Below are positions 29,623 through 39,053 of a stretch of DNA of 64,000 nucleotides, piece after piece. The DNA comes from JAWKWA01 sp041397765 (GTDB lineage Bacteria > Pseudomonadota > Alphaproteobacteria > Rhizobiales > Hyphomicrobiaceae). A model generated the notes under the pieces. The model saw only the letters and a list, made by a program, of their open reading frames with translations, was not told the DNA's origin and did not search any database. The stretch is from contig JAWKWA010000021.1 of NCBI GenBank assembly GCA_041397765.1, positions 8,450 through 72,449 of the forward strand, written 5' to 3'. Positions within the stretch are counted from its first letter, which is position 1. The number at the start of each line of letters is the position of its first letter. Made by a program: the position numbers and the translations under genes.

Positions 29623-30189
29623 TCAGCCCCGGCCGATCAACTCGTCGAGCCGACGTTTCTCCTCGTCGGTCAGGGCGGCAGTGCCGTCGCCCGAGCTTCC
29701 CCGACCGGGAGTGGCCGCGCTCCGGCGCAGACCGCGCCAGACGATGAAGCCGGCAAGGCCCAGCACCGCGAGCGGGGTCAGCCAGAGGATCAGCGTCTCG
29801 GGCTCGAATGGTGGCTTCAGGAGCACGAACTGGCCGTAGCGCGCGACGACGAAATCGACGACCTCGCCATCGGTGTCGCCCGCCGTCAGGCGCTCGCGCA
29901 CGATGAGGCGCAGGTCGCGGGCAAGCGGCGCATCGGAATCGTCGATCGACTGGTTCTGGCAGACGAGGCAGCGCAGGCCCGCCGAAATGGCGCGGGCGCG
30001 CGCCTCGAGTGCCTGGTCGGCGAGAATCTCGTCGGGCTGGACGGCGGATGCAGGGGCCGCGCCGATAGAGGACGCGACGACGACGAGGAGGAGCGCGGCA
30101 AGGCGGCAGAGCGAGGACCGGACGGGCCAGTGCCCCCATTGTTCTGCAGCGGCGGCCGGCAGGCTTCTCGGCGATCGGGCGATCATCAT
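29623..30189 (-). CDS. ccmH: Cytochrome c maturation protein CcmH (CycL)
   Basis: A 188-residue membrane-anchored periplasmic thiol oxidoreductase that reduces the apocytochrome c CXXC before heme attachment. A signal/anchor helix (about 30-49) precedes the family motif [16 protein letters not shown] with Cys74 and Cys77. A second helix (about 135-153) and a charged C-terminus follow. ATG 30189 has GGAG eight bases upstream. A GTG at 30198 overlaps the ccmF stop (GTGA) and is the alternative start. It is last in the ccmI-ccmE-ccmF-ccmH order, which is the cycHJKL order of rhizobia. Confidence 0.92.
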   Translation of the reverse strand: MMIARSPRSLPAAAAEQWGHWPVRSSLCRLAALLLVVVASSIGAAPASAVQPDEILADQALEARARAISAGLRCLVCQNQSIDDSDAPLARDLRLIVRERLTAGDTDGEVVDFVVARYGQFVLLKPPFEPETLILWLTPLAVLGLAGFIVWRGLRRSAATPGRGSSGDGTAALTDEEKRRLDELIGRG

Positions 30190-30194
30190 TCCGG

Positions 30195-32174
30195 TCACTC
30201 CGCGGGCACGGCGGCTGGGGCACGGCCGCGCCGTGGCGCGCCAACCCGCAGGCGACGGTCGCTCAGCGACATGAGGCCACCGAGGAACATGAGCACGCCG
30301 CCGATCCAGATCAGCCTGACCAGCGGGTTGAAATAGACGCGCACCGCGTGGGCGCCATTCGCCATCTCGTCGCCGAGCACGGTGTAGAGATCGCCGAAGA
30401 CAGAGACGAGAATGCCCGCCTCGGTTGTCGTCTGGCGCTCGGCGGGATAGGCGCGCTTGGCGGGCTCGAGCGTGGCAACGGGCGGGCCCCCCGTGCTCAC
30501 CTCGAATATGCCGATGCGCTCGGCGTAGTTGGGACCCTGGCGCGGCGCCACACCCTTGAAGGCGATGCGGTAGCCGGCGATCTCGACCGTGTCGCCGGGC
30601 TTCATGGCGAGGATCCGCTCCTCGCGCCAGGCACTCGTCGCGACGATGCCGAGCAGCATCACGCCGAGCCCGAAATGGGCGAGCGCCGTGCCGTGGATCG
30701 AGCGTGGCAGGTTGGCGAGACGTCGCAACACCTCCGCGCTGCCGGCACTGCCGATGCGGGCGCGGAAGGCAAGATCGGTGAGCGCTCCCAGCATCAGCCA
30801 GAGGGCGAGGCCGACGCCGAGCGGGGCGAGCCAGGGACCGCGCCAGGCAATCGCATAGGTGGCGAGAATGGCGAGGAAGCTGATCCCGGCCGCAATCATC
30901 AAGCGCGACGCGACGGCGTAGAGATCGCCACGTTTCCAGGCGAGCAGCGGTCCGAACGGAACGGCGAGCAGGAGCGGGATCATCAAGGGGCCGAAGGTCA
31001 TGTTGAAATAGGGCGGCCCGACCGAGATCTTGGCGCCGGTCAGCCCCTCCAGCATCAGCGGGTAAAGCGTGCCGACGAGCACCGAGGCGCAGGCCGTCGT
31101 CAGCACCACATTGTTGAGGACGAGGCCACCCTCGCGGCTGATCGGATGGAACAGGCCGCCGCGGCGCAGGCTCGACGCCCTCACCGCATAGAGCGCCAGC
31201 GAACCGCCGACGAAGCAGGCCATGATGGCGAGGATGAAATAGCCGCGCTCGGGATCGACGGCGAAGGCATGGACCGAGGTCAGCACGCCCGAGCGGACGA
31301 GGAAGGTGCCGAGCAGGGAGAGCGAGAAGGTGAGGATGGCGAGCAGGATGGTCCAGACCTTCAGGGCCTCGCGCTTCTCCATGACGATGGCCGAATGGAG
31401 CAGCGCCGTGCCGGCGAGCCAGGGCATGAAGGAGGCGTTCTCGACCGGATCCCAGAACCACCAGCCACCCCAGCCGAGCTCGTACTTGGCCCACCACGAG
31501 CCCATGGAGATGCCGACCGTCAGGAACATCCAGGCGGCGAGCGTCCAGGGCCGCACCCAGCGCGCCCAGGCCGCATCGATCCGCCCCTCGATCAAAGCGG
31601 CGACCGCGAAGGAGAAGGCCATCGAGAAGCCGACATAGCCCATGTAGAGGAAGGGCGGATGGAAGGCGAGGGCGGGATCCTGGAGGATCGGATTGAGGCC
31701 GAGCCCCTCGGCCGGGGCGGGATCGAGCCGGGCGAACGGATTGGAGGTTGTGACGACGAAGAGCAGGAAGGCGACGGCGATCAGGCCCTGAACGGCGAGC
31801 ACGTTGGCCTTGAGGGTCTCGGGCAGGTTGTTGCCGAAGAGTGCGACGGCCGCCCCGAAGATGGCGAGGATCAGCACCCAAAGGACCATCGAGCCTTCAT
31901 GATTCCCCCAGACGCCGGCGATGCGGTAAAGGAGCGGCTTGGTCGAATGGGAGTTCTGGTAGACATTGGCGAGAGAGAAATCGGAGACGATGTGGGCGTT
32001 CATCAGCACGCCGAAAGCCAAGAGCACGAGGACGAGCTGCACGAGCGCCGCCGGCACCGCCACCGCCATCATGCGGGCATCGCCGCGATAGGCGCCGACC
32101 GCCGGTACCAGGGTCTGCAGGAGGGCGATCCCCAGCGCCAGCACCAGCGCGAAATGTCCCGTCTCGATCAGCAT
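30195..32174 (-). CDS. ccmF: Cytochrome c heme lyase subunit CcmF (CycK)
   Basis: A 659-residue polytopic membrane protein with about 15 helices. The tryptophan-rich heme-handling motif [19 protein letters not shown] identifies CcmF, as do histidine-bearing segments such as [21 protein letters not shown]. With CcmH and CcmI it attaches heme delivered by CcmE to apocytochrome c at the periplasmic face. The ATG at 32174 gives the usual [11 protein letters not shown]-terminus. The gap to ccmE is 41 bp and the stop abuts ccmH. Length and motifs are normal. Confidence 0.95.
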   Translation of the reverse strand: MLIETGHFALVLALGIALLQTLVPAVGAYRGDARMMAVAVPAALVQLVLVLLAFGVLMNAHIVSDFSLANVYQNSHSTKPLLYRIAGVWGNHEGSMVLWVLILAIFGAAVALFGNNLPETLKANVLAVQGLIAVAFLLFVVTTSNPFARLDPAPAEGLGLNPILQDPALAFHPPFLYMGYVGFSMAFSFAVAALIEGRIDAAWARWVRPWTLAAWMFLTVGISMGSWWAKYELGWGGWWFWDPVENASFMPWLAGTALLHSAIVMEKREALKVWTILLAILTFSLSLLGTFLVRSGVLTSVHAFAVDPERGYFILAIMACFVGGSLALYAVRASSLRRGGLFHPISREGGLVLNNVVLTTACASVLVGTLYPLMLEGLTGAKISVGPPYFNMTFGPLMIPLLLAVPFGPLLAWKRGDLYAVASRLMIAAGISFLAILATYAIAWRGPWLAPLGVGLALWLMLGALTDLAFRARIGSAGSAEVLRRLANLPRSIHGTALAHFGLGVMLLGIVATSAWREERILAMKPGDTVEIAGYRIAFKGVAPRQGPNYAERIGIFEVSTGGPPVATLEPAKRAYPAERQTTTEAGILVSVFGDLYTVLGDEMANGAHAVRVYFNPLVRLIWIGGVLMFLGGLMSLSDRRLRVGAPRRGRAPAAVPAE

Positions 32175-32215
32175 GTCACTGCGTCTCCTCGGCCCGTCCG
32201 GAACGGCGCGACCAC

Positions 32216-32665
32216 TCAGTTGGTCGACGCCTCATCCCCCTGCCAAACACCCTTCTCCTTCAGCGCCTTGGCAACCTCGGGCGGCATGTAGCGCTCGTCG
32301 TGCTTGGCGAGCACGGTGTCGGCGCGGAACAGCCCGTTCGAATCGAGCGTGCCCTCCGCGACTACGCCCTGTCCCTCACGAAAGAGGTCGGGAAGAATGC
32401 CGTCATAGGTGACGCTCAGCGTCTTCAGCGTATCCGTCACGGCAAACTCGATGTGATGGCCCTCGCCGTGACGGACGCTGCCCGCCTCGACGAGGCCACC
32501 GAGCCTCAGGCGCTGGCCGGCGGCGATGTGCTTCTCGGCGATGTCGCTCGGCGTGTAGAAAAAGACGATCGAATCCTGCAGCGCATAGAGGACGAGGCCG
32601 ACCGCGAGGGCGAGGCCGGCCAGTCCGCCCGCGATGACCGCCGACCTCTTCTGCTTGCGTGTCAT
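32216..32665 (-). CDS. ccmE: Cytochrome c maturation heme chaperone CcmE (CycJ)
   Basis: A 149-residue periplasmic heme chaperone anchored by one N-terminal helix (about 9-28). The covalent heme-binding His122 lies in [13 protein letters not shown], with the conserved Tyr126 behind it. It carries heme from the CcmABCD complex to CcmF. I chose ATG 32665 (MTRKQKRS), which gives the standard short basic N-terminus; the open frame continues 14 codons upstream without a good signal. The gene is between ccmI and ccmF in a close minus-strand operon. ccmABCD are not in this window. Confidence 0.95.
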   Translation of the reverse strand: MTRKQKRSAVIAGGLAGLALAVGLVLYALQDSIVFFYTPSDIAEKHIAAGQRLRLGGLVEAGSVRHGEGHHIEFAVTDTLKTLSVTYDGILPDLFREGQGVVAEGTLDSNGLFRADTVLAKHDERYMPPEVAKALKEKGVWQGDEASTN

Positions 32666-32742
32666 GTGAAGCTCTCTCTCACCGCCGGCACGCGGGCCGG
32701 GTTGCATCGGGGGCGCCAGCGGCGCCGGTCAACTGCCGGCTC

Positions 32743-33942
32743 TCAGGAGCCAAGGCCGAGATCGCGGGCGAGGCCCTCGAGAGCGGTGAGGCCCTCGGTA
32801 TCGTCCGCGAGGGCTGCGCGGCCATCGGCCAGGGCCTTCAAAGCATCGTCCCGCCGCCCGAGCACGCTATAGGCGCGTACCAGCTTCTGCCACCCGTCCG
32901 CATCGCGGCCGTCGGTCTTCAGGCGCTCGGCCAGTCGGCCGACCATGCCCTCGATCATTTGCTGGCGCTCGGCATCCGTCATGCTGCCGGCGGCCGCGAC
33001 ATCGGCGGCGCTGGGGCCACCGGCAGACGCGGACTCCCCGCTTCCAGCCGTCCTGCCGGCCACGTCCTCTCCGGACGCGCCCGCCACTGGTGCGCCGCCC
33101 GAGACGGCCGCGAGCCGCTGCTCGACGATGCTGCGCCAGGGCGCATCGGCCGGACCGTCGGCGAGCATGGCCTGATAGGCTGCCTTGGCGTCGTCGATGA
33201 GGCCGTCCTGCTCGGCGGCGACCGCCAGCCAGAACCGCGCCGACATGCGATCGGGCGCCTTCTGGCGGATGGCCTCGAAGGCGCGCCGTGCCGCCTCGCC
33301 GACGATGCCGTCGGAAGCCAGGACGCTCGCCTCGCCGAAACCCTCGAGCAGCTTCAACTCGTCGCCCTTCAGGCGAAGTGCCTTGGCGAAGGCGTCGACA
33401 GCGTCGTCGTAGCGCCCGAGGCGCATGTAGATGGGGGCGACCACGGCCCAGCCTTCGCCGTCGCCCGGCGCCTTGCGCAGATGCTCCTCGACCCGGGCGA
33501 CGAGCAATTCGATGCCCTGCTCGGAGGCAGGGGCCGCAAGGCGGGCGGCGAGCGGCTGATCGGGCAGACCCGGCGAGCCGACGACGAGATAGGAGACGAT
33601 GGCGAGCACCGCCGTCGCGAACATGGCGCCATAGACGAGAAGGGGATGACGCTCGATGCCGGGATCGGTGGCGCTCTTGTTCGCGGCGCCTTTCGGGCCG
33701 GCCTCGCCGCGGGCGGCACTGGCGAGCACGCGCCGGCCGATCTCGGCCCTTGCGGCCTCGGCCTCGGGCCCGAGAATGGCACCGCGCTCCAGATCGGCCT
33801 CGATCTCGCGAAGCTGATCGCGATAGACGGCAAGATCGTGGCTCTCGACCGACCCGACGGCAGATCTGGTGCCGACAAGCGGCCAGAGCACCGCGCCGAG
33901 CGCCAGTGCCGTCATGGCAGCGAGGACAATCCAGAGTAGCAT
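32743..33942 (-). CDS. ccmI: Cytochrome c maturation protein CcmI (CycH)
   Basis: A 399-residue apocytochrome c chaperone. Two membrane helices (about 2-22 and 96-114) flank a cytoplasmic helical region (DLAVYRDQLREIEADLERG, the usual CcmI N-terminal motif). The periplasmic part holds TPR-like repeats (GRYDDAVDAFAKALRL and later GRRDDALKALADGRAAL) that bind the C-terminus of apocytochromes. ATG 33942 gives MLLWIVLAAM, the expected first helix. The frame is open 30 codons further upstream, but without protein-like sequence. It is first in the ccmIEFH operon. Confidence 0.92.
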   Translation of the reverse strand: MLLWIVLAAMTALALGAVLWPLVGTRSAVGSVESHDLAVYRDQLREIEADLERGAILGPEAEAARAEIGRRVLASAARGEAGPKGAANKSATDPGIERHPLLVYGAMFATAVLAIVSYLVVGSPGLPDQPLAARLAAPASEQGIELLVARVEEHLRKAPGDGEGWAVVAPIYMRLGRYDDAVDAFAKALRLKGDELKLLEGFGEASVLASDGIVGEAARRAFEAIRQKAPDRMSARFWLAVAAEQDGLIDDAKAAYQAMLADGPADAPWRSIVEQRLAAVSGGAPVAGASGEDVAGRTAGSGESASAGGPSAADVAAAGSMTDAERQQMIEGMVGRLAERLKTDGRDADGWQKLVRAYSVLGRRDDALKALADGRAALADDTEGLTALEGLARDLGLGS

Positions 33943-34216
33943 GTCGCGCGATCCCAATGCCTTACCCAAGCGCGTTGCCGCATCACTCCATAGCACCGGT
34001 CGAGCCGGAGTGCCGACACCCCGATCGACCATATGGGTAACGGCGCGCCATTCGACCAGCGGTCCGTGTGACGCACCCGTCCGTCAGGAGGATGCCGGTT
34101 CGCCGCAGCCGGACGGGGCCTTGCCGACGAGCCCAAACGCCGAGAGCGCCGCAGCGCGTGGCGCTACGGCGTCTCCGACGGTTCGACGATCACGGTGCGG
34201 GACTTGGAGCCGCGGG

Positions 34217-34687
34217 TCAGCCGACGTTCTGCCATGTGCCGTCGGGATTGCGACAGGCCGTTCCGCGCATGGTCTGAGGCTGGCCGTCAATATAGATCGT
34301 GTGGGTGTAGTCGCGGCAGTCGTAGCGGTCGCGCTTGAAGGGCTTGCCGGGCACCACCATGCCATAGTGACCCGAATCCGGGTTGCGCCAGGGTGTGGCC
34401 TGGCCGGACTGCCCGGTCTCGAGAGCCGCGAACTCGGCCTCCTGGGCTGCGCGACGGTCGGCCTCGTCCATGTAGCGGCCGATCTCGCTGCCGACGATGC
34501 CGCCGATCACCGCGCCGGCGGCGGTGGCGAGCACCTTGCCCGAACCACTGCCGAACTGGTTGCCGATCACGCCGCCGGTGACCGCGCCGAGGACGGCACC
34601 GCCATCCTGCTTGGAAACTCCGTTCGGGCCGCAGGCGGCCAGCATGGCCACCACCGATCCGACTGCGAGCACGCGCACGAGAGTCAT
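34217..34687 (-). CDS. Glycine-zipper lipoprotein, 17-kDa surface antigen-like
   Basis: A 156-residue predicted outer-membrane lipoprotein. The signal peptide ends in a lipobox (VAMLAACG, Cys about 20). A glycine-zipper 2TM region follows (GGAVLGAVTGGVIGNQFG and AAGAVIGGIVGSEIGRYMD), then a soluble C-terminal domain with YDCRDYTHTIYIDGQ and GTACRNPDGTW, as in RT0821/Lpp0805-type surface proteins. ATG 34687 is preceded by a G-rich stretch. The 274-bp and 286-bp spacers on either side suggest it is transcribed alone. Its exact function is unknown; a structural or envelope-integrity role is usually inferred. Confidence 0.85.
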   Translation of the reverse strand: MTLVRVLAVGSVVAMLAACGPNGVSKQDGGAVLGAVTGGVIGNQFGSGSGKVLATAAGAVIGGIVGSEIGRYMDEADRRAAQEAEFAALETGQSGQATPWRNPDSGHYGMVVPGKPFKRDRYDCRDYTHTIYIDGQPQTMRGTACRNPDGTWQNVG

Positions 34688-34973
34688 CTGAGCCCCCGAT
34701 CCCTTCCTGATGACGAAGATCCGCTTCGCCCTATCCATCCGCGGCAGGCCGTTACCGATCCTGACGCCCGCGTCGACCGCCCGGCGAGCCACGTTGCGCG
34801 TTCGCGCACGCCGCCCGGGCAGAAGGCCCCGATGGCTCTGTCCCGATCTTCCGCTCAAGGTATGCGGAGCCGAGACGGGCCGACCATCGAGCTTAACGCG
34901 GATTTGCCTTCGCGTCTTGTTTCGTCCGATTCGGGCGGAAGTTCGACTGGGGGCGCCGCATGGATTGTGGGTA

Positions 34974-36359
34974 TCAGGCGGCGGGGAGCACGAGGCGGGC
35001 CCTCAGGCCGCCATGGTCGGAGCGCTCGAGCTCGAAAGTCCCGCCGTAGAGACCGACGAGATCGGAGACGATCGAAAGGCCGAGCCCCGAGCCCGGCTTC
35101 GTCTCGTCGAGACGGCGGCCACGTCGGACGGCCTCCTTGCGCTCGGCCGGCGACAACCCCGGACCATCGTCGTCGACGGTGATCACGAGACGGCGCGGCT
35201 CGTGGGCGGCGGCAGCTTTCGCTCCGAAGGCGATGTCGAGATGGACCGTCGAGCCCGCCCATTTGCAGGCGTTGTCGAGCAGATTGCCGAGGATCTCCTC
35301 GATGTCCTGCCGCTCGCCGCGGAACTTCAGCCCGTCGGCACAGGCGGCCGAGACGGCGATGCCGCGCGCACCGTAGATGCGGGCGAGGGTACGGGCGAGC
35401 GCATCGGCGACCGGCTTCATCTCGGTGACGCTGGCGATGGTGCCGACGCGCGCCACCATGCGGGCCCGGTCGAGATGGTGCTGAACCTGGTCGCGCATGA
35501 TACCCGCCTGCTCCTTCACCTTGGCGGCGAAGGGGCCGCCTTCCGCGGTCGCCTCGTTGGTGATGACGCTGAGGGGCGTCTTCAGCGCGTGAGCGAGATT
35601 GCCGACATGGGTGCGGGCGCGCTCGACGATGTCCTCGTTGGAGGTGATGAGCGCGTTCAGCTCGCGCTGGAGAGGCTGGACCTCGGCGGGGAAGTCGCCC
35701 TCGAGGCGGCTGGCGTCGCCCGACCTGATGCGACCGAGCTCCCTCTCGATCACCCTCAGGGGCGAGAGACCGAAGCGGACCTGGAAGACGGTGGCGAGCA
35801 CGAGACCGAGGCCGAGCACGGTCAGCGCCACGGCCAGCCGGTTGCGGAAGCTCGTCACGCTGTCGTCGATCTCCGACACCCGGCCGGTGACGATATAGGT
35901 GTAGCGGCGGGCGGCAGCGCCCGTGCCGAAGGTGATCTCGCGGGCGAACATGCGGATGGGGCGCCCGTCGGGGCCGGCGGCGACGGCGACGCGGTAGGGC
36001 TTGCCTTCAGGCTGGAAGGAGACGTTGGTCGGAAAGACCAGCGTCTCGCCGACGAGGGAGGCGGAGCGGTAGATGGTGCCGGTCGCGCCTCCGACCGGGC
36101 TGATCTGCCAGTACCAGCCGGTAAGCGGCAGGTTGTAGAGCTCATCGCCGAAATCGGCGGGCACATGGGGAGCGGCGGCATTGTCGCCGATGCTGCTGTC
36201 GATCAGCGAGGCGGCAACATATTCGAGGCGGTTGTCGAACCCGCGCTCGACTTCGCCGCGATAGAGCGAGTTCAGCGTCCAGCCGGTCAGCGGGAGAACG
36301 ATCAGCATCCAGATCGCGGAAGCCGCGATCAGACGGAATGCAAGTGAGTTAGGCGTCAT
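34974..36359 (-). CDS. feuQ: Sensor histidine kinase, FeuQ/PhoQ-like
   Basis: A 461-residue inner-membrane kinase. TM1 (about 8-27) and TM2 (about 174-196) enclose a periplasmic sensor domain of about 145 residues. HAMP and HisKA follow, with the H-box VGNLAHALKTPLSVI (His257), and a HATPase_c domain with LLDNACKWAG, VDDDGPGLSP and GSGLGLSIVSDLVGLYGG. The naming rests on its position: downstream of an OmpR regulator, next to a small exported PepSY-like protein, and close to ccmIEFH, as feuPQ is in rhizobia. In Sinorhizobium FeuPQ controls envelope and osmoadaptation genes such as ndvA. The first 11 bases overlap the regulator gene. Confidence 0.8.
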   Translation of the reverse strand: MTPNSLAFRLIAASAIWMLIVLPLTGWTLNSLYRGEVERGFDNRLEYVAASLIDSSIGDNAAAPHVPADFGDELYNLPLTGWYWQISPVGGATGTIYRSASLVGETLVFPTNVSFQPEGKPYRVAVAAGPDGRPIRMFAREITFGTGAAARRYTYIVTGRVSEIDDSVTSFRNRLAVALTVLGLGLVLATVFQVRFGLSPLRVIERELGRIRSGDASRLEGDFPAEVQPLQRELNALITSNEDIVERARTHVGNLAHALKTPLSVITNEATAEGGPFAAKVKEQAGIMRDQVQHHLDRARMVARVGTIASVTEMKPVADALARTLARIYGARGIAVSAACADGLKFRGERQDIEEILGNLLDNACKWAGSTVHLDIAFGAKAAAAHEPRRLVITVDDDGPGLSPAERKEAVRRGRRLDETKPGSGLGLSIVSDLVGLYGGTFELERSDHGGLRARLVLPAA

Positions 36360-37020
36360 CCCCGTCCATCGACAGGCAGTAGCCGAGACCGCGAATGGTG
36401 CGGATCATGTTGCCGGGAATCTTCTTGCGCAGGCGGCCGATGAACACCTCGATGGTGTTGGAATCGCGGTCGAAATCCTGCTCGTAAAGATGCTCGACGA
36501 TCTCCCCGCGCGACACCACGCGGCCGCGGTGGTGGAGCAGATAGGCGATCAGCCGGTATTCGTGGGAGGTCAGCTTGACGGGCACGCCCTCGTAGGTGAC
36601 ACGCGCCATCTTGGCGTCGAGCCGCAAGGGGCCGCATTCGATCTCGTTCTTGGCGTGGCCCGACGAGCGACGCAAGAGGGCGCGGACGCGGGCGAGCAGC
36701 TCCTCCATGTTGAAGGGCTTGGCCACGTAGTCGTCGGCGCCCGCGTCCATGCCGGCGACCTTCTCGCTCCAGCGGTCGCGGGCGGTCAGGATGATGACGG
36801 GCATGATGCGGTCGTCGCGGCGCCATTGCTCGAGGATGCGGATGCCGTCGATCTTGGGCAGCCCCAGATCGAGGATCACGGCATCATAGGGCTCGGTGTC
36901 GCCGAGATAGTGTCCCTCCTCGCCGTCCGACGCGCTGTCGACGGCATAGCCGGCGGCGCTCAGCGCCTCGGTCAACTGGCGGTTGAGGTCGGGGTCGTCC
37001 TCGACGACGAGCAGGCGCAC
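36349..37020 (-). CDS. feuP: Response regulator, FeuP-like (OmpR/PhoB family)
   Basis: A 223-residue response regulator. The receiver domain has VVEDDPDLN, phospho-acceptor Asp51 (VILDLGLP) and VAKPFNMEELLAR. The DNA-binding winged helix (LTSHEYRLIAYLLHHRGRVV ... VFIGRLRKKIPG ... IRGLGYCL) is complete. The GTG start at 37020 has GGGAGG eleven bases upstream. It overlaps the kinase gene by 11 bases, so the two form a coupled pair. The small periplasmic protein gene lies 191 bp upstream on the same strand, probably with its own promoter. Confidence 0.85.
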   Translation of the reverse strand: MRLLVVEDDPDLNRQLTEALSAAGYAVDSASDGEEGHYLGDTEPYDAVILDLGLPKIDGIRILEQWRRDDRIMPVIILTARDRWSEKVAGMDAGADDYVAKPFNMEELLARVRALLRRSSGHAKNEIECGPLRLDAKMARVTYEGVPVKLTSHEYRLIAYLLHHRGRVVSRGEIVEHLYEQDFDRDSNTIEVFIGRLRKKIPGNMIRTIRGLGYCLSMDGDDA

Positions 37021-37211
37021 GGGCGGTCGATCCTCCCTGACGGGCTTTCAGAGACTGACGACCAATATAGGCGGGGACGGGGCGCCAGCCAATGGAGCCG
37101 CGGGGAGAAGGTGAAATCGGCCATGACCGACCCATCGGCCCCGACGCGCGGATGCCTCGGGGGCGATCGGGCCCTGGCGCCGCGGCCGGCGATCGGCGCC
37201 GCAGGCCGCCC

Positions 37212-37511
37212 TCAGAAGGAGGGCTTCAGCGCATCGACCTCCACCTGCCGCACCGTGGAGGCGCCTTCCAGATAGAACACCCGATAAATATAGCGGCCGT
37301 CCGCATAGCAGAGATAGGTCTTGATGAAGCCCTTGCCGAAGCGCTTCTGGGCGAGCTGGGTGATCGCCTTGCCGGTCACGAGACCTTCGCTCGTGATCAT
37401 CTCGTTGGCGACTGTCCAATCGATGTAGCAGACCGGCTCGCGGGCCGAAGCCGGCCCGATACTGGCGATGATGGCGAGCAGGCCGGCCGCGAGGGCCATT
37501 TTCTTCATCAT
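37212..37511 (-). CDS. Small exported PepSY-like protein, candidate FeuN-type kinase modulator
   Basis: A 99-residue protein with a signal peptide (KKMALAAGLLAIIASIGPASA, cleavage about residue 23) and a mature part of about 76 residues. The C-terminal YIYRVFYLEGASTVRQVEVDA follows the PepSY pattern of two strands ending in V-x-V-D-A. Two cysteines (C28 and C68) could pair. Tandem ATGs occur at the start (37511 and 37508), with GAGGTG nine bases before the first. In Sinorhizobium a small periplasmic protein, FeuN, encoded upstream of feuP restrains FeuQ; size, export and position here fit that role, but I could not align the sequences. Confidence 0.7.
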   Translation of the reverse strand: MMKKMALAAGLLAIIASIGPASAREPVCYIDWTVANEMITSEGLVTGKAITQLAQKRFGKGFIKTYLCYADGRYIYRVFYLEGASTVRQVEVDALKPSF

Positions 37512-37652
37512 TCAGGGCATCACCTCGTCTCCCGGCCTGCAACGACTAGGCGAGACGGGCTGAACCCGCGATGAATGGTGCCGTACCGGTGCGGGGCACT
37601 GCGAGGGGCGGACGGCGGCAGAAGCAGCCGCCCGCCCGCTCCGGCACACACC

Positions 37653-37910
37653 TCACAGCCTGAAGGACAGGCTCTTCTGGGCGAGCTGGCGGGTCGCGCG
37701 GACGCGGCCGTAGATGGCGAGCGCGGTGCCGACGAGGCCGGCCAGGGCCTGGACGAGCTGGCCGATCTGGTCGCCGGTCTCGACCACCGCGTCGGGGGTG
37801 ATGGCGAGGCCGAGCAGGGGCCCGAGCGCCGGCAGCACGGCCGCGAGCCCGGCAACCACCGCGCCCCAGATCGTCACCGACTGGCCCCACCATTTCTTGA
37901 AATCCGTCAT
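37653..37910 (-). CDS. Possible separate holin-like product from an internal start
   Basis: Within the lysis gene an in-frame ATG at 37910 is preceded by AAAGAGGAG with nine bases of spacing, a ribosome binding site better than most in this window. Translation from it gives 85 residues: a charged start (MTDFKKWWGQS), a helix of about 13-36, a second hydrophobic segment (about 48-67) and a basic tail. Small proteins of this pattern commonly follow GH108 muramidase genes in alphaproteobacterial phages and are taken as holins. Whether it is made alone, only as a fusion tail, or both is inference. Confidence 0.5.
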   Translation of the reverse strand: MTDFKKWWGQSVTIWGAVVAGLAAVLPALGPLLGLAITPDAVVETGDQIGQLVQALAGLVGTALAIYGRVRATRQLAQKSLSFRL

Positions 37911-39004
37911 GCTCGTCGTCTCCTCTTTCACTGGGGTCGCCTCAGTCACCGGCGCGGCGTCGGGACTGCGCTCGTCGAGAGCCCGCGCGGCGGCGAGGGT
38001 GTGCTCGACGCGGGCAAGCCAGCCGCGTCCGAAGCGGGGAAATGTCGACAGCCGGCGATAGGCGGCGCGGCGCAGGTCGGCATAGGTGTCGAGGGTGCCG
38101 GCGATGTCGGCGGTGGTGGCGGCGGCGAGCGTCAAGGGACCGATCTCGCCGTCGATCTCCACGTCCAGCGCCTCCTGGAGGAACTGGGCCGCGCGGCCGA
38201 CCCCGTGGTTCACGGCTGCGTCGAAATGCATGAGGGCGAGACCGGGCCTTAGGCGGTCGGCGAAGCTCTTGCGCCAGTAGCGCTCCTCGTAGATGCGGGC
38301 GACGGTGTCGTCTGGAATGGCTTTCAGGCCGGCGAGGAGTTTCGCCCGCGAGCGGCCGTCGAGCTTTGCGCCCTCGAAAGCCGCATAGGTCGCAAGCGTG
38401 ATCCCCTTGTTGGTCGGGCCGCCCGGATCCTGCGGGTCGTCGGAGTAGCCGCCCTCCATGGCGAGCACATGGGCGAGGGCCGTGGCAAAGACCGAGGCGT
38501 TCGAGGCGGCGGCGGCGGCACCGACGGTGGCGGCGGGACCGACGGTGGCGGCGGCGGGCGCGTCTCCGATCGGTCGGTGATCGCCAACGGGCCAGCGCCA
38601 GCCGAGTACCCGCGAAGGCGCGAAGGTCGCGATCGAGACGCGATCTGCCTGATTGCCGCCGAGGAGACGGATCCCGGCCGACGTCTCGGCGACAAAGAAC
38701 CCGACATGGCCGGCGGCCGGATCGCTGCCGCGCTTCAGGACGGCGACCGCCCCGGCCGGGGGCGCGCGAGCGGCTGGCCCCAGCGCAGATAGGAGCGCGC
38801 CATCAGCGAGCCGGTCGGCGCGATCCCGGATCGCTTCAGGCAGGCGCCGACGAAAGCCGCGCACCAGGCGACCTCGTCGTGGCGGATCTCGGGATGGCCG
38901 GCGTCGCGGTAATAGGCGAGGATGCGCGGATCGTCGGCGGCGCCGGGCTTCTCGGCGACGCCGATCTCACCGCGCGCGAGCGTGAGCCAGCGCGGCTCGT
39001 CCAT
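37653..39004 (-). pseudogene. GTA-linked lysis protein: TIGR02594/CHAP-like + GH108 muramidase + PG-binding + membrane tail, one frameshift
   Basis: It starts at ATG 39004 with AGGAGG five bases upstream. Residues 1-75 are the N-terminal half of a TIGR02594 amidase/peptidase (Cys48 in VAWCAAFVGACL). Near 38757 the frame breaks in a run of five C (minus strand). Adding one C restores WGQPLARPPAGAVAVLKRG and a single 450-residue protein, so this frame ends at 38735 while the downstream frame is open from 38864 to 37653. The rest contains a GH108 muramidase (AMEGGYSDDPQDPGG, catalytic Glu-Gly-Gly), a PG_binding_3 region (AAQFLQEALDVEIDGEIGPLT) and a hydrophobic C-terminus. It would digest peptidoglycan for GTA release. 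The shift could be a sequencing error, a real mutation or -1 slippage. Confidence 0.75.
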
Positions 39005-39053
39005 GGGGACCTCCTGGCAGGATTTCGTGGATGTCGGGGATCGGAGAGAGGGG

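Noticed and set aside
29581..29625. Possible bidirectional terminator between the convergent protease and ccmH genes
   Set aside because: gcagggc and gccctgc can pair but the loop is about 14 bases and there is no T-tract.
30348..32291. 647-residue plus-strand open frame
   Set aside because: It is antisense to ccmF and ccmE and mirrors their codons.
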